From Burkholderiaceae bacterium (lineage in GTDB: Bacteria; Pseudomonadota; Gammaproteobacteria; Burkholderiales; Burkholderiaceae_C), in contig JAFMFB010000007.1 of assembly GCA_017856435.1 (NCBI GenBank), forward strand, positions 18,479 to 82,478: a stretch of DNA of 64,000 bases, written 5' to 3'. Both the position numbers and the translations under genes were made by a program. Below the pieces are notes generated by a model that saw only the letters and a program-made list of their open reading frames with translations, was not told the origin of the DNA and ran no database searches. Position 1 is the first letter of the stretch, and each line of letters starts with the position of its first letter. Positions 28,350 to 38,898 of the stretch are shown here, one piece after another.

Positions 28350-28874
28350 CTAACCTCGCCGGCCTGCAATAAACCGCTGGACACCCTCCTTCATGCGTCG
28401 CACAGCCCCAGCCAGCGCATGGGCGGGTGCGTCACCGATCAGACGGGACAGATCCTCCTCCAGGTCCCAGCGCACATTGCTGATCACCCAGTTCAAGGTG
28501 CTCGCCAACTCGACATCCCCCTCGATACGCACCGAGGGACGAATCCCATCCAGCGCAGACTGAACCAGGGCAATTGGGGACTCCTCGAGGACCGACAAGG
28601 TCAGGTCTGCAGTGGCTGAGGGATCGGCCAGATCCAGCAAACCCGCAGGGGTGACTGAGAGCTTGAAGTGAAACTGGCGCCAATAGAACATGAGCACCTT
28701 GCCCTGAAGGGCAAGCAGGCGTTGGGTGGCTTGCGGCTCTTGCTGCAAGACATGATTGAGCATCAGCACGATCCGTCGTTGAGCCTCCTGAACCGCCCAT
28801 TCGGGGGGTTGCAGCTGGCTGGCGACCTTTTGAATCGCGTCATCCAGAAAAGGAAACGGGGACTGTGTTGCCAT
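28350..28874 (-). CDS. ubiJ: Ubiquinone biosynthesis accessory factor UbiJ-like (SCP2 domain)
   Basis: UbiJ is a lipid-binding SCP2-domain protein that, with UbiK, supports the soluble complex of late ubiquinone enzymes. From the ATG at 28874 the product has 174 residues. A region with [21 protein letters not shown] fits the start of the SCP2 fold, and the C-terminal half is helical ([18 protein letters not shown]). Similarity is weak at sequence level; the placement between ubiE and ubiB supports the call. A longer frame to 28916 lacks family support. Confidence 0.82.
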   Translation of the reverse strand: MATQSPFPFLDDAIQKVASQLQPPEWAVQEAQRRIVLMLNHVLQQEPQATQRLLALQGKVLMFYWRQFHFKLSVTPAGLLDLADPSATADLTLSVLEESPIALVQSALDGIRPSVRIEGDVELASTLNWVISNVRWDLEEDLSRLIGDAPAHALAGAVRRMKEGVQRFIAGRRG

Positions 28875-28927
28875 AGTCCCCGATGATAAGCTTGGTCTTG
28901 CAGCGGTCTGCCGCAAATCTTCAGACC

Positions 28928-29890
28928 TTACTGCAAGGCCTGTACACCGGCCACCAACCAGCCGCTGGAGCCCCCCTTGGCTTTGGTCATGTTCCAGACT
29001 TCTCGGAATGGGCTCGGCCCGGAGGAAGGTTCCTCACGAATCAGGCCGGAGAATTCAACACTGGCCATGTAGCCATTGTCCAGTTCTTCAATCCCCAGCA
29101 ATTGGGCTTCCAGCATGACCACCTCGGTCTGATTTTGGGCACTTTGCTCACCCATCTGCTGGCGAATTTCAGCCAGCATCTCATCGGTCATCATGGCGCG
29201 CAGTGCGGCCAAATCCATCTTGTCCCAGGCCGCCTGCAAGGCAACAAAGTTGTTTTTGGCAGCCTGCAAGAAACCATCGGTGTCAAAATCAGCCGGGATG
29301 GTCCAGCTTTGGGACCCGCCGGCCAGGGCTGAGCCGATCACGACTCCAGACCCGCCGCGAACGGCCTCGGTATCAAATTGGGTCGATTGACGCTCCCAGG
29401 GGCGTGCGGAGGCATCATTGCCAACATTCTCGGGGCGGTATTGCGGTTGGACGGGCACTTCACCGGCTGCCGCACCCTGCATGGCATACGCACCGGTATT
29501 TGAATGGGCCGTTTGTTGACGGCGGCGCATGATCATTCCAATGATCATCATGACCGCCAGAACCATCAAACCGATCATCAGGAATTGACCAAATTCTTCA
29601 CCCAGACCCAGAGAATGCGCCAACCAGGCCAGTCCCAGACCAGCAGCTAGCCCACCCAGCATGGCCCCCCAGGGCTTCTTGGGCGCCGCTGCCGGAGCTG
29701 CCGGGGCTGGTTTGGGCGTCGCTGTGGCGGCATTCTGTGCCGGCGCAGCCGGTGCAGTGGGCGCGGCCTGGCGCTGGGTCACATTGCCGGATTGTTTGCC
29801 AAACGACTTCCCACCGCCCATTCGCTTGGCTTCGGCCGTCACCCCGACCAGGGCCAGCGCCAGCGCCAAAATTACGGTAGAGAATTTCAT
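28928..29890 (-). CDS. Tim44-like domain membrane protein
   Basis: The 320-residue protein has an N-terminal signal peptide (about 1-21, cut after VTAEA), an Ala/Pro/Gln-rich linker, and two hydrophobic segments (about 75-97 and 101-122). A C-terminal Tim44-like domain (about 175-320) shows DGFLQAAKNNFVALQAAWD and VEFSGLIREE. The domain is related to the membrane-binding part of mitochondrial Tim44; bacterial members have no firmly established function. It lies between ubiE and ubiJ, 57 and 53 bases from them, so it is probably in the ubiquinone operon. Confidence 0.9.
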   Translation of the reverse strand: MKFSTVILALALALVGVTAEAKRMGGGKSFGKQSGNVTQRQAAPTAPAAPAQNAATATPKPAPAAPAAAPKKPWGAMLGGLAAGLGLAWLAHSLGLGEEFGQFLMIGLMVLAVMMIIGMIMRRRQQTAHSNTGAYAMQGAAAGEVPVQPQYRPENVGNDASARPWERQSTQFDTEAVRGGSGVVIGSALAGGSQSWTIPADFDTDGFLQAAKNNFVALQAAWDKMDLAALRAMMTDEMLAEIRQQMGEQSAQNQTEVVMLEAQLLGIEELDNGYMASVEFSGLIREEPSSGPSPFREVWNMTKAKGGSSGWLVAGVQALQ

Positions 29891-29947
29891 ATCAGGTACT
29901 CCAAAGTTAGACAGTCCAGAAGATTCAGAAAATCAAATCAATGCACT

Positions 29948-30679
29948 TCAGCACTTGATTCCAACATGCAATGCCACAACCCCGCCACTCATGTTGTGAA
30001 AATCCACATGGTTGAATCCGGATTTCTTCATCAAAGCCTTCAGCTCTTCCTGACCCGGGTGCATCCGGATCGACTCAGCCAGGTAGCGGTAACTGTCTGC
30101 GTCTCCCGCCACCCACTGGCCCAGCCGTGGCAGGACCTTGAAAGAGTACCAGTCGTAAATTTTTTCAAGCGGGGGGATGACCTTGGAAAACTCAAGCACC
30201 AGCAAGCGACCGCCCGGCCTGAGAACCCGGCACATTTCTGCCAGGGCCATGTCCTTGTGCGTCATGTTGCGCAGCCCAAAAGCGACACTGACCAGATCAA
30301 AGTGACCGGGCTGGAAAGGGAGTCTTTCAGCGTCACACACCACGGTGGGAAGTACTCGCCCGTCATCGATCAGGCGGTCTCGGCCAACCCGCAACATGGC
30401 CTCATTGATGTCGGTATGAACCACCTGCCCGGTTGTCCCCACCTTGCGGGCAAAGGCCAGGGCCAGGTCCCCCGTGCCACCGGCAATGTCCAGAACGCGG
30501 TCACCCTCTTTCAGGTTGGCGACCATGACGGTGTAAGCCTTCCAGGCACGGTGCATGCCAACCGACATGAGATCGTTCATCAGGTCATATTTGGAGGCAA
30601 CCGAATCAAAGACGCCGCGTACCCGACGCGCTTTCAGGTCCTCATCGACCGATTCAAAGCCGAAATGAGTTTTGCTCAT
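29948..30679 (-). CDS. ubiE: Ubiquinone/menaquinone C-methyltransferase
   Basis: UbiE performs the SAM-dependent C-methylation of the quinone ring. The 243-residue protein has [16 protein letters not shown] at the start, [21 protein letters not shown], the SAM-binding motif [16 protein letters not shown], and [20 protein letters not shown] with LLVLEFSK, all characteristic of UbiE. The DUF971 gene ends 21 bases upstream. Together with ubiJ and ubiB it makes a ubiquinone synthesis run. Confidence 0.97.
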   Translation of the reverse strand: MSKTHFGFESVDEDLKARRVRGVFDSVASKYDLMNDLMSVGMHRAWKAYTVMVANLKEGDRVLDIAGGTGDLALAFARKVGTTGQVVHTDINEAMLRVGRDRLIDDGRVLPTVVCDAERLPFQPGHFDLVSVAFGLRNMTHKDMALAEMCRVLRPGGRLLVLEFSKVIPPLEKIYDWYSFKVLPRLGQWVAGDADSYRYLAESIRMHPGQEELKALMKKSGFNHVDFHNMSGGVVALHVGIKC

Positions 30680-30700
30680 CGGCGATTTATGCGAATGCCA

Positions 30701-31114
30701 TCAGTGATTTCCGCAGGCATGCCCCGCCTTTTCTGGCATGGGGGCATCACGATCAACACCGGCCGCCTGTAGCCTTGCCTGGTAGTCAGCCCATAACTGC
30801 TCCTGCTCGGAGCCCAGGAAGTACAAATACTCCCAGGAGAAGATGCCGCTGTCGTGACCGTCGGAAAAGGTCGGCTGCACCGCATAGTTGCCCACGGGTT
30901 CCAGGGCGTTGATGTCCACCTCGCGCTTGCCCGTCTGCAGGGTCTCCTGCCCGGGTCCGTGCCCCTGCACTTCTGCCGATGGGGAATAGACGCGCATCAG
31001 TTCGAACGGGATCAGAAACCGTGCACCATCAGAAAAACTGATTTCAAGCCGGCGCGACTTGCTGTGAACCGTGAGATCTTCAGGTGTAGGCTTATTGGAT
31101 TGCGGAGCTGACAT
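30701..31114 (-). CDS. DUF971 (GBBH-like N-terminal domain) protein
   Basis: This 137-residue protein matches the DUF971 family, which resembles the N-terminal domain of gamma-butyrobetaine hydroxylase. The visible parts are LEISFSDGARFLIPFELMRVYSPSAEVQGHG, in two blocks, VGNYAVQPTFSDGHDSGIFSW and the YLYFLG segment, ending in a His/Gly-containing tail. It stands just before ubiE, a conserved pair in betaproteobacteria. A role near iron-sulfur cluster or quinone biology is sometimes suggested from context; nothing in the sequence proves it. Confidence 0.88.
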   Translation of the reverse strand: MSAPQSNKPTPEDLTVHSKSRRLEISFSDGARFLIPFELMRVYSPSAEVQGHGPGQETLQTGKREVDINALEPVGNYAVQPTFSDGHDSGIFSWEYLYFLGSEQEQLWADYQARLQAAGVDRDAPMPEKAGHACGNH

Positions 31115-31141
31115 GGTGATACCTCGTTGAATTCAGTCTGT

Positions 31142-34100
31142 TTATACCAGCACGCGCTCGATGCCGCCGGTGTTGGCAGCTGCGACATAGTCTGGCAGCC
31201 AGTGCTCACCCAGCAACTGGTGCGCCATCTCGACCACAATATAGTCAGCCTGCAGCAAGCCGTTGGACAAATCATCCTGGTACCGGTTCAGGCCCTGCAG
31301 GCAACTTGGGCAGCTGGTCAGGATTTTCAGATTCGCGGTCTTTTGCAGCCGACCCGAGGCTCTCAACTGGGACTCCGCCCTGCGCAACTCCTCCTGCTTG
31401 CGAAAGCGGACCTGGGTTGAAACATCCGGCCTGGTTACCCCCAAAGTGCCTGACTCACCACAGCATCGCTCGCTCAACATCACCTGGTCACCCACCAAGG
31501 CACGGACGGTTTTCATTGGGGCCTGCCGTTTCAGCGGGCTGTGGCAGGGATCATGGTAAAGGTAGCTTGAGTCAGTGCCAGATAGGCTGATCCCTCGTTC
31601 AAGCAGGAATTCATGGATGTCCAGGATGCGCGAACCCGGAAAGATTTCCTCGAATTTATAGCCTTGCAGCTGGTCAAGGCAAGTGCCGCAACTCACGACA
31701 ACTGTCTTGATGTCCAGGTAGTTGAGGGTATTGGCAACCCGATGAAACAGCACCCGGTTGTCAGTGATCATCTTCTCGGCCCGATCAAACTGCCCACTGC
31801 CCCTTTGTGGGTAACCGCAACAGAGATACCCCGGGGGCAACACGGTCTGCACACCGGCATGCCAAAGCATGGCCTGGGTCGCCAGCCCCACCTGGCTGAA
31901 CAGGCGCTCCGAACCACAGCCAGGAAAATAAAACACCGCATCACTGTCGGCTGTCGTGCTCACCGGGTTACGAATGATGGGGACATAGTTGCGGTCCTCA
32001 ATGTCCAATAGGGCCCGCGCCGTCTTCTTGGGCAGGCCACCCGGCATCTTTTTGTTGATGAAGTGAATCACCTGCTCCTTGAGAGGGGCGGGTCCAACGC
32101 TGGCAGGAGGGCTGGCCGTCTGGCGCCGAGCGGCCACGCGAAGTACCCGGTTGGCAAGGCGTTGCAGCTTGAAGCCAAGACCCGTCATGACAGAGCGCAT
32201 CAGCTTGATGGACTCGGGTCGGGTGGCGTTGAGAAAAGCCATCGCCGCAGCCTGCCCCGGACGCCAACTCTTTCGCCCCATCTTGCGCAACAGGTTACGC
32301 ATGTTCATGGAAACATCGCCAAAATCGATTTTCACGGGGCAGGGCGAGAGGCACTTGTGGCAGACCGTGCAATGGTCAGCCACATCTTCAAATTCCTGCC
32401 AGTGCCGAATTGAGATGCCGCGGCGGGTCTGCTCCTCGTACAGAAACGCCTCGACCAGCAAGGAAGTGGCCAGGATCTTGTTGCGCGGGCTGTAGAGCAG
32501 ATTGGCGCGTGGCACATGGGTGGCGCATTCAGGCTTGCACTTGCCGCAACGAAGACAATCCTTCACGCTGTCAGCGATCGCACCGATATCACTCTGCTGC
32601 ATGATCAGGGATTCATGCCCCATCAGGCCAAAGCTGGGGGTGTAGGCCTGACTCAGGTCAGCTGCTGCGTGCAGCCCTGGTTGCTGGCGCAACAACTTAC
32701 CCTTGTTGAAACGGCCCTGCGGGTCAATCCGCTGCTTGTAATCGGCAAAGGGCCTGAGTTCCGTGTCGCTGAGGAATTCAAGCTTGGTGATTCCAATGCC
32801 ATGCTCGCCAGAGATCACCCCGTCCAGGGAACGGGCCAAGGCCATGATGCGTCTGACCGCTTCATGCGCCGTCTGCAGCATCTCATAATCGTCGCTGTTG
32901 ACCGGAATGTTGGTGTGGACGTTGCCATCGCCGGCATGCATGTGCAGGGCAACCCAGACGCGCCCTTTGAGCACCTGTTGATGAATCCGTTCACATTCGA
33001 TCAGAATCGGGGCCAGGGCATCACCAGCAAAGAGTTTTGCCAGTGGGGCCTGCAACTGGGTTTTCCAACTCGCCCTCAGGGTGTGGTCCTGCAATTGCTC
33101 AAACATCAGATCCAGCTGGCTCAGCCAGCTCTGCCACTGCAGCCTGACTTCACGCACCAACACCAGCGCCTGGGATACCCGCTCGCCCAGAAGTTCTGTG
33201 GCAGGCAACTCACCCGCCAACAGCCATTTGTTTTGAATCAAATCACGACTGTCTAGGAAATTTTCAAGCCGGTCGCATAGCGCAATCTTGTTGCGCAGGC
33301 TCAACTCGATGTTGATGCGCTCAATGCCATCGGTGTACTCGGCCATGCGTGGCAGGGGGATCACCACATCCTCATTGATCTTGAATGCGTTGGTGTGCCT
33401 GCTGATGGCCGCTGTGCGCTTGCGATCAAGCCAGAATTTCTTGCGGGCCTCCTCGCTGACCGCGACAAAACCCTCGCCGTTGCGCGAATTCGCAATGCGC
33501 ACCACCTCGCTGGTGGCTCGCGCCACTTCGTCTGAATCATCGCCGACGATGTCGCCAATCAGCACCATCTTGGGCAGACCGCCACGCTTGCTTTTGGTGA
33601 CATAGCCCACCGCCTTGAGATAGCGCTGGTCAAGATGCTCCAGCCCTGCCAACAAAACGCCCTGTCCCGCAGGTTCACCAGGGGGGTGGGTACTGCGCTT
33701 TTGTTGCGCAAACATGAAATCCTTGATCTCGACGATGCTGGGCACCGCTTCCCGCGCATGACCAAAGAATTCAAGGCAGACCGTCCTGGTGTGGCTGGGC
33801 ATGCGATGCACCACCCAGCGGGCGCTGGTGATCAGGCCGTCACACCCCTCTTTTTGCACGCCGGGCAAACCACTCAGAAACTTGTCGGTGACATCCTTGC
33901 CCAGACCGACCTTGCGGAATCTGGAACCTGGGATATCCAGACGTTCGGTTTTGTTCAGGGTTTTGCCGTCCGCTCCAAAATAGTTCAATTCGAAACTGGC
34001 AAGCTCAGCATCATGAATCTTTCCCAGGTTGTGGTTCAGTCGAGTGACTTCAAGCCACTGGGCATCGGGCGTCACCATGCGCCAGCTGGCCAGGTTGTCC

Positions 34101-35077
34101 AGCGCAGTGCCCCACAGGACTGCCTTTTTGCCACCTGCGTTCATTGCAATATTGCCGCCCACACACGAGGCTTCAGCCGAGGTGGGGTCGACTGCAAAAA
34201 CCAGATTGGCCCGCTCGGCCGCATCGGCGACCCGTTGGGTGACCACCCCGGCCTCGGTCCAGAGGGTTGGAACCGGCCGATCCAGGCCGGGCAGCTGTAC
34301 CCATTGCACCTCCGTCATGGCTTCCAGCTTTTCGGTGTTGATTACCGCACTCTTCCAATGCAGCGGTACCGCCCCGCCGGTGTAGCCGGTGCCACCACCC
34401 CGGGGAATGATGGTCAGTCCCAAGTCGATGCAGCCTTGCACCAGTCCTGCCATTTCAGTCTCATTGTCTGGGGTGAGCACGACAAAGGGGTACTCGACCC
34501 GCCAGTCTGTGGCATCAGTCACATGCGATACGCGCGACAGTCCATCAAACTTCACGTTGTCCCTGGCAGTCAGGCGTGACAAGGTGCGCATCACACGCCG
34601 GCGCAGATCAGCCATCTCCATAAAGGAGCGGTCAAATTCCTGCACCGCCAGCTCGGCCGCCGCCAATAAATCCACGACCATTGCGTCGCGCGACAGGTCG
34701 TCCTCGGGGCTACGACGCTTGTGAATTTCAGCCAGACGGTGATGCATGGCCTGCACCAGAAGCATCCGACGCTTGGGATTGTCCAGAAGATCGTCCTGCA
34801 GGTAGGGATTGCGCTGGACGACCCAGATGTCGCCAAGCACCTCATACAACATGCGGGCCGACCGTCCGGTTCGACGTTCCTGTCGCAATTGAAAAAGCGT
34901 TGTCCAGGCCTGACTGCCCAGCAAACGGATGACAATTTCCCGGTCTGAAAACGAGGTGTAGTTGTAGGGAATTTCCCGGATGCGCTCAGGCTTCTGGCCG
35001 GGCATTTCCTGCCCGGCAGCGTCGGCCCTTTGATCCGGCAGCGTCGTGTTATCCATGAATTCCAGCAAGACGGCCAT
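31142..35077 (-). CDS. Large FAD/Fe-S oxidoreductase (DUF3683, D-lactate dehydrogenase-like)
   Basis: This 1311-residue protein joins a DUF3683 N-terminal domain (about 1-170), an FAD-binding PCMH-type domain ([16 protein letters not shown]), an FAD-oxidase C-terminal domain ([22 protein letters not shown]), a two-cluster ferredoxin domain ([23 protein letters not shown]) and cysteine-rich CCG domains ([20 protein letters not shown]). The layout fits an enzyme oxidising a D-2-hydroxy acid and passing electrons through Fe-S clusters, probably to quinone. A later ATG at 35056 may be the start. It lies 27 bases upstream of DUF971. The substrate is not known. Confidence 0.88.
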   Translation of the reverse strand: MAVLLEFMDNTTLPDQRADAAGQEMPGQKPERIREIPYNYTSFSDREIVIRLLGSQAWTTLFQLRQERRTGRSARMLYEVLGDIWVVQRNPYLQDDLLDNPKRRMLLVQAMHHRLAEIHKRRSPEDDLSRDAMVVDLLAAAELAVQEFDRSFMEMADLRRRVMRTLSRLTARDNVKFDGLSRVSHVTDATDWRVEYPFVVLTPDNETEMAGLVQGCIDLGLTIIPRGGGTGYTGGAVPLHWKSAVINTEKLEAMTEVQWVQLPGLDRPVPTLWTEAGVVTQRVADAAERANLVFAVDPTSAEASCVGGNIAMNAGGKKAVLWGTALDNLASWRMVTPDAQWLEVTRLNHNLGKIHDAELASFELNYFGADGKTLNKTERLDIPGSRFRKVGLGKDVTDKFLSGLPGVQKEGCDGLITSARWVVHRMPSHTRTVCLEFFGHAREAVPSIVEIKDFMFAQQKRSTHPPGEPAGQGVLLAGLEHLDQRYLKAVGYVTKSKRGGLPKMVLIGDIVGDDSDEVARATSEVVRIANSRNGEGFVAVSEEARKKFWLDRKRTAAISRHTNAFKINEDVVIPLPRMAEYTDGIERINIELSLRNKIALCDRLENFLDSRDLIQNKWLLAGELPATELLGERVSQALVLVREVRLQWQSWLSQLDLMFEQLQDHTLRASWKTQLQAPLAKLFAGDALAPILIECERIHQQVLKGRVWVALHMHAGDGNVHTNIPVNSDDYEMLQTAHEAVRRIMALARSLDGVISGEHGIGITKLEFLSDTELRPFADYKQRIDPQGRFNKGKLLRQQPGLHAAADLSQAYTPSFGLMGHESLIMQQSDIGAIADSVKDCLRCGKCKPECATHVPRANLLYSPRNKILATSLLVEAFLYEEQTRRGISIRHWQEFEDVADHCTVCHKCLSPCPVKIDFGDVSMNMRNLLRKMGRKSWRPGQAAAMAFLNATRPESIKLMRSVMTGLGFKLQRLANRVLRVAARRQTASPPASVGPAPLKEQVIHFINKKMPGGLPKKTARALLDIEDRNYVPIIRNPVSTTADSDAVFYFPGCGSERLFSQVGLATQAMLWHAGVQTVLPPGYLCCGYPQRGSGQFDRAEKMITDNRVLFHRVANTLNYLDIKTVVVSCGTCLDQLQGYKFEEIFPGSRILDIHEFLLERGISLSGTDSSYLYHDPCHSPLKRQAPMKTVRALVGDQVMLSERCCGESGTLGVTRPDVSTQVRFRKQEELRRAESQLRASGRLQKTANLKILTSCPSCLQGLNRYQDDLSNGLLQADYIVVEMAHQLLGEHWLPDYVAAANTGGIERVLV

Positions 35078-35177
35078 CAGTTGGCCCAGAGTAGTGGAGC
35101 GATATTACCCCAGCACCCTGTCGCTTCAGCCCGGTCGGGTTGAGGCTCCTGGCCTTGCGGGCTTAGGCGACAAGGGT

Positions 35178-35453
35178 TCAGCGCCAGGCCCGAAGCAGCA
35201 GCCACTGTGATGAAGCCATCGCCAGGACAAGGGCGCCGTAAGCGGTCATCTTGCCGTCCCGGCCCATCAGCCAAAAACCCAGGGCCAGGGTGATGACACC
35301 AACTAGCGCATTGATGGCCACCTGAACCCACCAACTGGGCGATCCTCTTTGATGGCGCCGCATCAGCCGTCCGGTCAACGGCATCAGCAATGCAAGGACC
35401 AAAGCAGGCGCAACAAAATTTAGAAAATGAATCGAAATATCCAGAAAATCCAT
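35178..35453 (-). CDS. Small membrane protein of unknown function
   Basis: From the ATG at 35453 this is a 91-residue protein; an in-frame start at 35492 would add 13 polar residues. Three hydrophobic segments are visible: FLNFVAPALVLALLMPLTG, VAINALVGVITLALGFWL and YGALVLAMASSQWLLL, with a basic loop RLMRRHQRG between the first two. I do not recognise the family. It is divergent from hemA and 100 bases upstream of the DUF3683 gene, which suggests co-transcription with it. Confidence 0.7.
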   Translation of the reverse strand: MDFLDISIHFLNFVAPALVLALLMPLTGRLMRRHQRGSPSWWVQVAINALVGVITLALGFWLMGRDGKMTAYGALVLAMASSQWLLLRAWR

Positions 35454-35502
35454 GTCGGTCTCGTGGGGATCAGCGGCAAGTGCCTGATTCAATTCAAAAT
35501 TT

Positions 35503-35508
35503 TATAAT
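35503..35508 (+). promoter_or_regulatory. Candidate -10 element for hemA
   Basis: A perfect TATAAT lies 28 bases upstream of the hemA ATG in an AT-rich stretch. No good -35 hexamer stands at 16-18 bases. Transcription would start near 35515 and leave a leader of about 20 bases. Confidence 0.45.
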
Positions 35509-35536
35509 CAGCTTCTTTTTGAACCAATAACACCAT

Positions 35537-36808
35537 ATGGCAGTCTGGGCCTTAGGCATCAACCACACCACCGCGCCGCTTGACTTGCGCGGTCGGTTTG
35601 CGTTCGCCCTCGACCAGATCGGACCGTCCCTGCAGGCCTTGCGCCAGGCCCTGAACCAACCCCCAGAGGCAGCCATCCTGTCCACCTGCAACCGCACCGA
35701 GATTTATTGTGCCGGGCAAACCCTTGAAATTGCGCCCACCCTGAATTGGTTGGCCCATTGTGGTGGCGTAACGGCCGATGAGCTACGTAGCCACACCTAT
35801 GCGCTTGAATCTGGCCAGGCAGCCCGCCATGCCTTTCGGGTGGCTAGCGGGCTTGACTCCATGGTCCTGGGGGAGCCCCAGATACTGGGCCAGATGAAAG
35901 ACGCTGTGCGGGTGGCCGAGCAGGCAGGCGCCCTGGGCAGCACCCTCAACCAACTGTTTCAGCGCAGTTTTGCCGTGGCTAAGGAAGTTCGCAGCACCAC
36001 AGAAATCGGTAGCCACTCGATCAGCATGGCAGCCGCGGCCGTTCGACTTGCGGGCAAATTATTTGAAGACCTGCATGAGGTTCGCATCCTGTTTGTCGGC
36101 GCTGGCGAGATGATTGAAATGGCCGGCACCCACTTCGCTGCAAAAAACCCCAAGGCCATGGCCATCGCCAACCGCAGCCTGGATCGGGGCGAAAAGCTGG
36201 CTGCCCGTTTTGGTGCTGAAGCGATGCGGCTGGCCGATTTGCCCGACCGTCTGCATGAATTCGATGTGGTGATCAGTTGCACTGCCAGCACCCTGCCGCT
36301 GATCGGCCTGGGCGCCGTCGAGCGGGCCCTGAAGACGCGCAAGCACCGCCCGATGTTCATGGTGGACCTGGCCGTGCCGCGCGATATTGAGCCCCAGGTG
36401 AAAGACCTGCCGGATGTCTACCTCTACACGGTCGATGACCTGGCCAAGGTGGTGCAAACCGGGCAGGCGAGCCGACAGGCCGCCGTGGCCCAGGCCGAAG
36501 TCATCATCGATGCCGGCGTGCAGAACTTCATGCACTGGATGGACCAGCGTGATCCGCGTACTGGCATCGTGCCCCTGATCCAGCAACTCAACAGCCAGAC
36601 GGATGAATGGCGTGCCACCGAGATGGCACGCGCGCGCAAAGCGCTGGCTCGGGGTGATTCGATGGATTCGGTCCTGGAGGCCTTATCGCGCGGACTCACC
36701 CAAAAATTGCTGCACGGCGCCCTGGCCGAACTCCATGCCGGCGATGCGCAATCGCGTGAGCGCGCCAGCCACGCCATCCAGCAATTTTTCCTGCGCAAGG
36801 AAAGGTAA
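35537..36808 (+). CDS. hemA: Glutamyl-tRNA reductase
   Basis: HemA reduces glutamyl-tRNA to glutamate-1-semialdehyde with NADPH, the committed step of tetrapyrrole synthesis by the C5 pathway. The 423-residue protein has the catalytic Cys51 in [22 protein letters not shown], the Rossmann motif [11 protein letters not shown] and a C-terminal helical dimerisation domain ([13 protein letters not shown]). No Shine-Dalgarno sequence precedes the ATG; the upstream bases are AT-rich. It leads a plus-strand group hemA-prfA-prmC. Confidence 0.97.
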   Translation: MAVWALGINHTTAPLDLRGRFAFALDQIGPSLQALRQALNQPPEAAILSTCNRTEIYCAGQTLEIAPTLNWLAHCGGVTADELRSHTYALESGQAARHAFRVASGLDSMVLGEPQILGQMKDAVRVAEQAGALGSTLNQLFQRSFAVAKEVRSTTEIGSHSISMAAAAVRLAGKLFEDLHEVRILFVGAGEMIEMAGTHFAAKNPKAMAIANRSLDRGEKLAARFGAEAMRLADLPDRLHEFDVVISCTASTLPLIGLGAVERALKTRKHRPMFMVDLAVPRDIEPQVKDLPDVYLYTVDDLAKVVQTGQASRQAAVAQAEVIIDAGVQNFMHWMDQRDPRTGIVPLIQQLNSQTDEWRATEMARARKALARGDSMDSVLEALSRGLTQKLLHGALAELHAGDAQSRERASHAIQQFFLRKER

Positions 36809-36963
36809 TGGCTCGGCCACCGACGCCCATTGCGTGCAGCGCCCATGGCGCGGCTACTGACGCACCTGACTGCAACCGTTGCGCCTGGCATTAGCTGGCC
36901 TGAAGGCCAGTACCCCCGCTTGACGACACCCTGTTTCAGGAGATCACTGCTCCTGCCCAATTG
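36809..36963 (+). promoter_or_regulatory. hemA-prfA spacer with two short hairpins
   Basis: This 155-base gap holds a hairpin CTGGCC-TGAA-GGCCAG (36895-36910). A second, CAGGAG-ATCACTG-CTCCTG (36937-36955), pairs the only Shine-Dalgarno-like AGGAG upstream of prfA. That AGGAG is 21 bases from the ATG, too far for normal initiation. Neither hairpin has a T tract, so they are not intrinsic terminators. Confidence 0.4.
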
Positions 36964-38049
36964 ATGAAGCCATTTCTACGACAACAACTCGAACGCTATG
37001 TCCAGCGGCTGGAAGAGCTCAATTTCCTGCTCTCGCGAGAAGACATCATGGCCAACATGACGCAGTTTCTCGCCCTCTCCCGGGAGCACAACGAGGTCAG
37101 CGCCGTAGCCGGGCGCTTCGAGCGATTCAAGCAGCGCGAGGCTGATCTGGCAGGCGCCCGTGACATGCTGGGCGACCCGGACATGGCCAGCATGGCGCAG
37201 GAGGAGATCGACAGTGCCGGGGCTGAACTGACGCAGTTGGAGGACGAGTTGCAACGCATGCTGCTGCCCAAGGATCCGGAGGACGCACGCAACGCCTTTC
37301 TGGAAATTCGCGCCGGCACTGGCGGCGATGAATCGGCCTTGTTTGCCGGTGACCTGCTGCGTATGTATACCCGTTATGCCGACAAACGGGGTTGGAAAAC
37401 CGAACTGATGAGCGAGTCGCCCAGCGAGCTTGGTGGTTACAAGGAGGTGGTTTTGCGGATCGAAGGCGACCACGTCTATGGCGACCTGCGTTTTGAATCG
37501 GGGGGCCACCGCGTACAACGAGTTCCCACCACCGAGACGCAGGGACGCATTCACACCAGCGCCTGCACCGTGGCCGTTCTGGCCGAGCCGGATGAGGCCC
37601 AGGCGGTGCAAATCAACCCGGCCGATCTGCGCATCGATACCTTTCGCGCCAGTGGCGCCGGCGGCCAGCACATCAACAAGACCGATTCGGCGGTGCGGGT
37701 GACCCACATTCCCACAGGCATCGTCGCCGAATGCCAGGATGACCGAAGCCAGCACCGCAACAAGGCCAAGGCCCTGCAGGTGCTGGCTGCCCGGCTGCAG
37801 GAAAAAGAGCGCAGCGAACGCGCTGCCAAGGATGCGGCGCTGCGCAAGGGCCTGATCGGCAGTGGTGACCGCAGCGACCGCATCCGAACCTACAACTTTC
37901 CCCAGGGTCGGCTGACCGATCACCGCATCAACCTCACCTTGTACAAGTTGTCCTTCATCATGGAAGGCGATCTGGATGAAGTGGTCCAGGCCCTGCGCCA
38001 CGCCCGCGAGGCCGAGCAATTGGCCGAGCTTGAAATCAGCGCCGCCTAG
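36964..38049 (+). CDS. prfA: Peptide chain release factor 1
   Basis: RF1 reads UAA and UAG stop codons and triggers peptide release. From the ATG at 36964 the product has 361 residues with the usual start [12 protein letters not shown]. The stop-recognition loop has P188-T189-T190 where RF1 proteins carry P-x-T, and the GGQ catalytic motif is at 233-235 in [23 protein letters not shown] just before the ATG could be read as start but adds one residue only. prmC, which methylates the GGQ glutamine, follows after 4 bases. Confidence 0.97.
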   Translation: MKPFLRQQLERYVQRLEELNFLLSREDIMANMTQFLALSREHNEVSAVAGRFERFKQREADLAGARDMLGDPDMASMAQEEIDSAGAELTQLEDELQRMLLPKDPEDARNAFLEIRAGTGGDESALFAGDLLRMYTRYADKRGWKTELMSESPSELGGYKEVVLRIEGDHVYGDLRFESGGHRVQRVPTTETQGRIHTSACTVAVLAEPDEAQAVQINPADLRIDTFRASGAGGQHINKTDSAVRVTHIPTGIVAECQDDRSQHRNKAKALQVLAARLQEKERSERAAKDAALRKGLIGSGDRSDRIRTYNFPQGRLTDHRINLTLYKLSFIMEGDLDEVVQALRHAREAEQLAELEISAA

Positions 38050-38053
38050 ACCG

Positions 38054-38881
38054 ATGGAAATCCGCCAGGCGCTTCAATCGATCATCTCCACATTCGGGCT
38101 GGACCGGCTGGATGCGCAATGCCTGCTTCTGCATACGCTGGGACGACCGGCCAGTGACCGGGCCTGGCTGCTGGCCCATGACACAGAGGTTCTGGCTCCT
38201 GTCTTGTCCTCACAGTTCATCACTTTGGCCCAGCGTCGGGCCAGCGGCGTTCCCCTGTCCTACCTGACCGGTGAGCGCGAGTTCTATGGCCTGAGCCTTC
38301 AGGTGGATGAACGCGTGCTTGACCCAAGAGCGGATACCGAAACCCTGGTGGATTGGGCGCTTGAACTACTGCCGCAACTACCACCTCAGCCAAAAGTCAT
38401 TGACCTGGGTACTGGCAGTGGCGCCATCGCGCTGGCGATCAAATTTTCTTTTGCGCCGGCACAGGTCAAAGCCCTGGACACCAGCCTTGCGGCCCTCGCT
38501 GTTGCCCGCGAGAATGCAAAGCGACTCAGGCTGGACCTTCAATTCCTACATGGCAACTGGCTGGAAGGGCTTGACGATCAATTCAATCTCATCGTCTCCA
38601 ACCCGCCCTATATTGCGGAAAACGACCCCCACCTGAGCCAGCTTGGCTATGAACCCAGTCTGGCTCTGAGCAGCGGGGCCGATGGGCTGGACGCTATCCG
38701 CACCCTGCTTGAACAGGCCCCGTCTCGCTTGGCAACTTCGGGCTGGCTGATTCTGGAACATGGCTGGGATCAGGCGGCCACTGTGCGTCACCTGTTGCAG
38801 CAGACGGGTTTCAGCCAGGTTCAATCGCGCCGGGATCTGGCCGGGATTGAGCGGTGTAGCGCCGGCTGCTGGGCCGGTTGA
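38054..38881 (+). CDS. prmC: Release factor glutamine methyltransferase
   Basis: PrmC methylates the glutamine of the GGQ motif in release factors using SAM. From the ATG at 38054 the product has 275 residues. An N-terminal helical domain (1-85) is followed by the SAM motif VIDLGTGSGAIALAI and the substrate motif SNPPYI. GVPLSYLTGEREFYGL is the family's linker motif. A longer frame starting at 37976 lies inside prfA and is rejected. It follows prfA by 4 bases and converges on the AsmA-like gene with a 17-base gap. Confidence 0.96.
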   Translation: MEIRQALQSIISTFGLDRLDAQCLLLHTLGRPASDRAWLLAHDTEVLAPVLSSQFITLAQRRASGVPLSYLTGEREFYGLSLQVDERVLDPRADTETLVDWALELLPQLPPQPKVIDLGTGSGAIALAIKFSFAPAQVKALDTSLAALAVARENAKRLRLDLQFLHGNWLEGLDDQFNLIVSNPPYIAENDPHLSQLGYEPSLALSSGADGLDAIRTLLEQAPSRLATSGWLILEHGWDQAATVRHLLQQTGFSQVQSRRDLAGIERCSAGCWAG

Positions 38882-38898
38882 ACCAACGGCAGCGCGGG

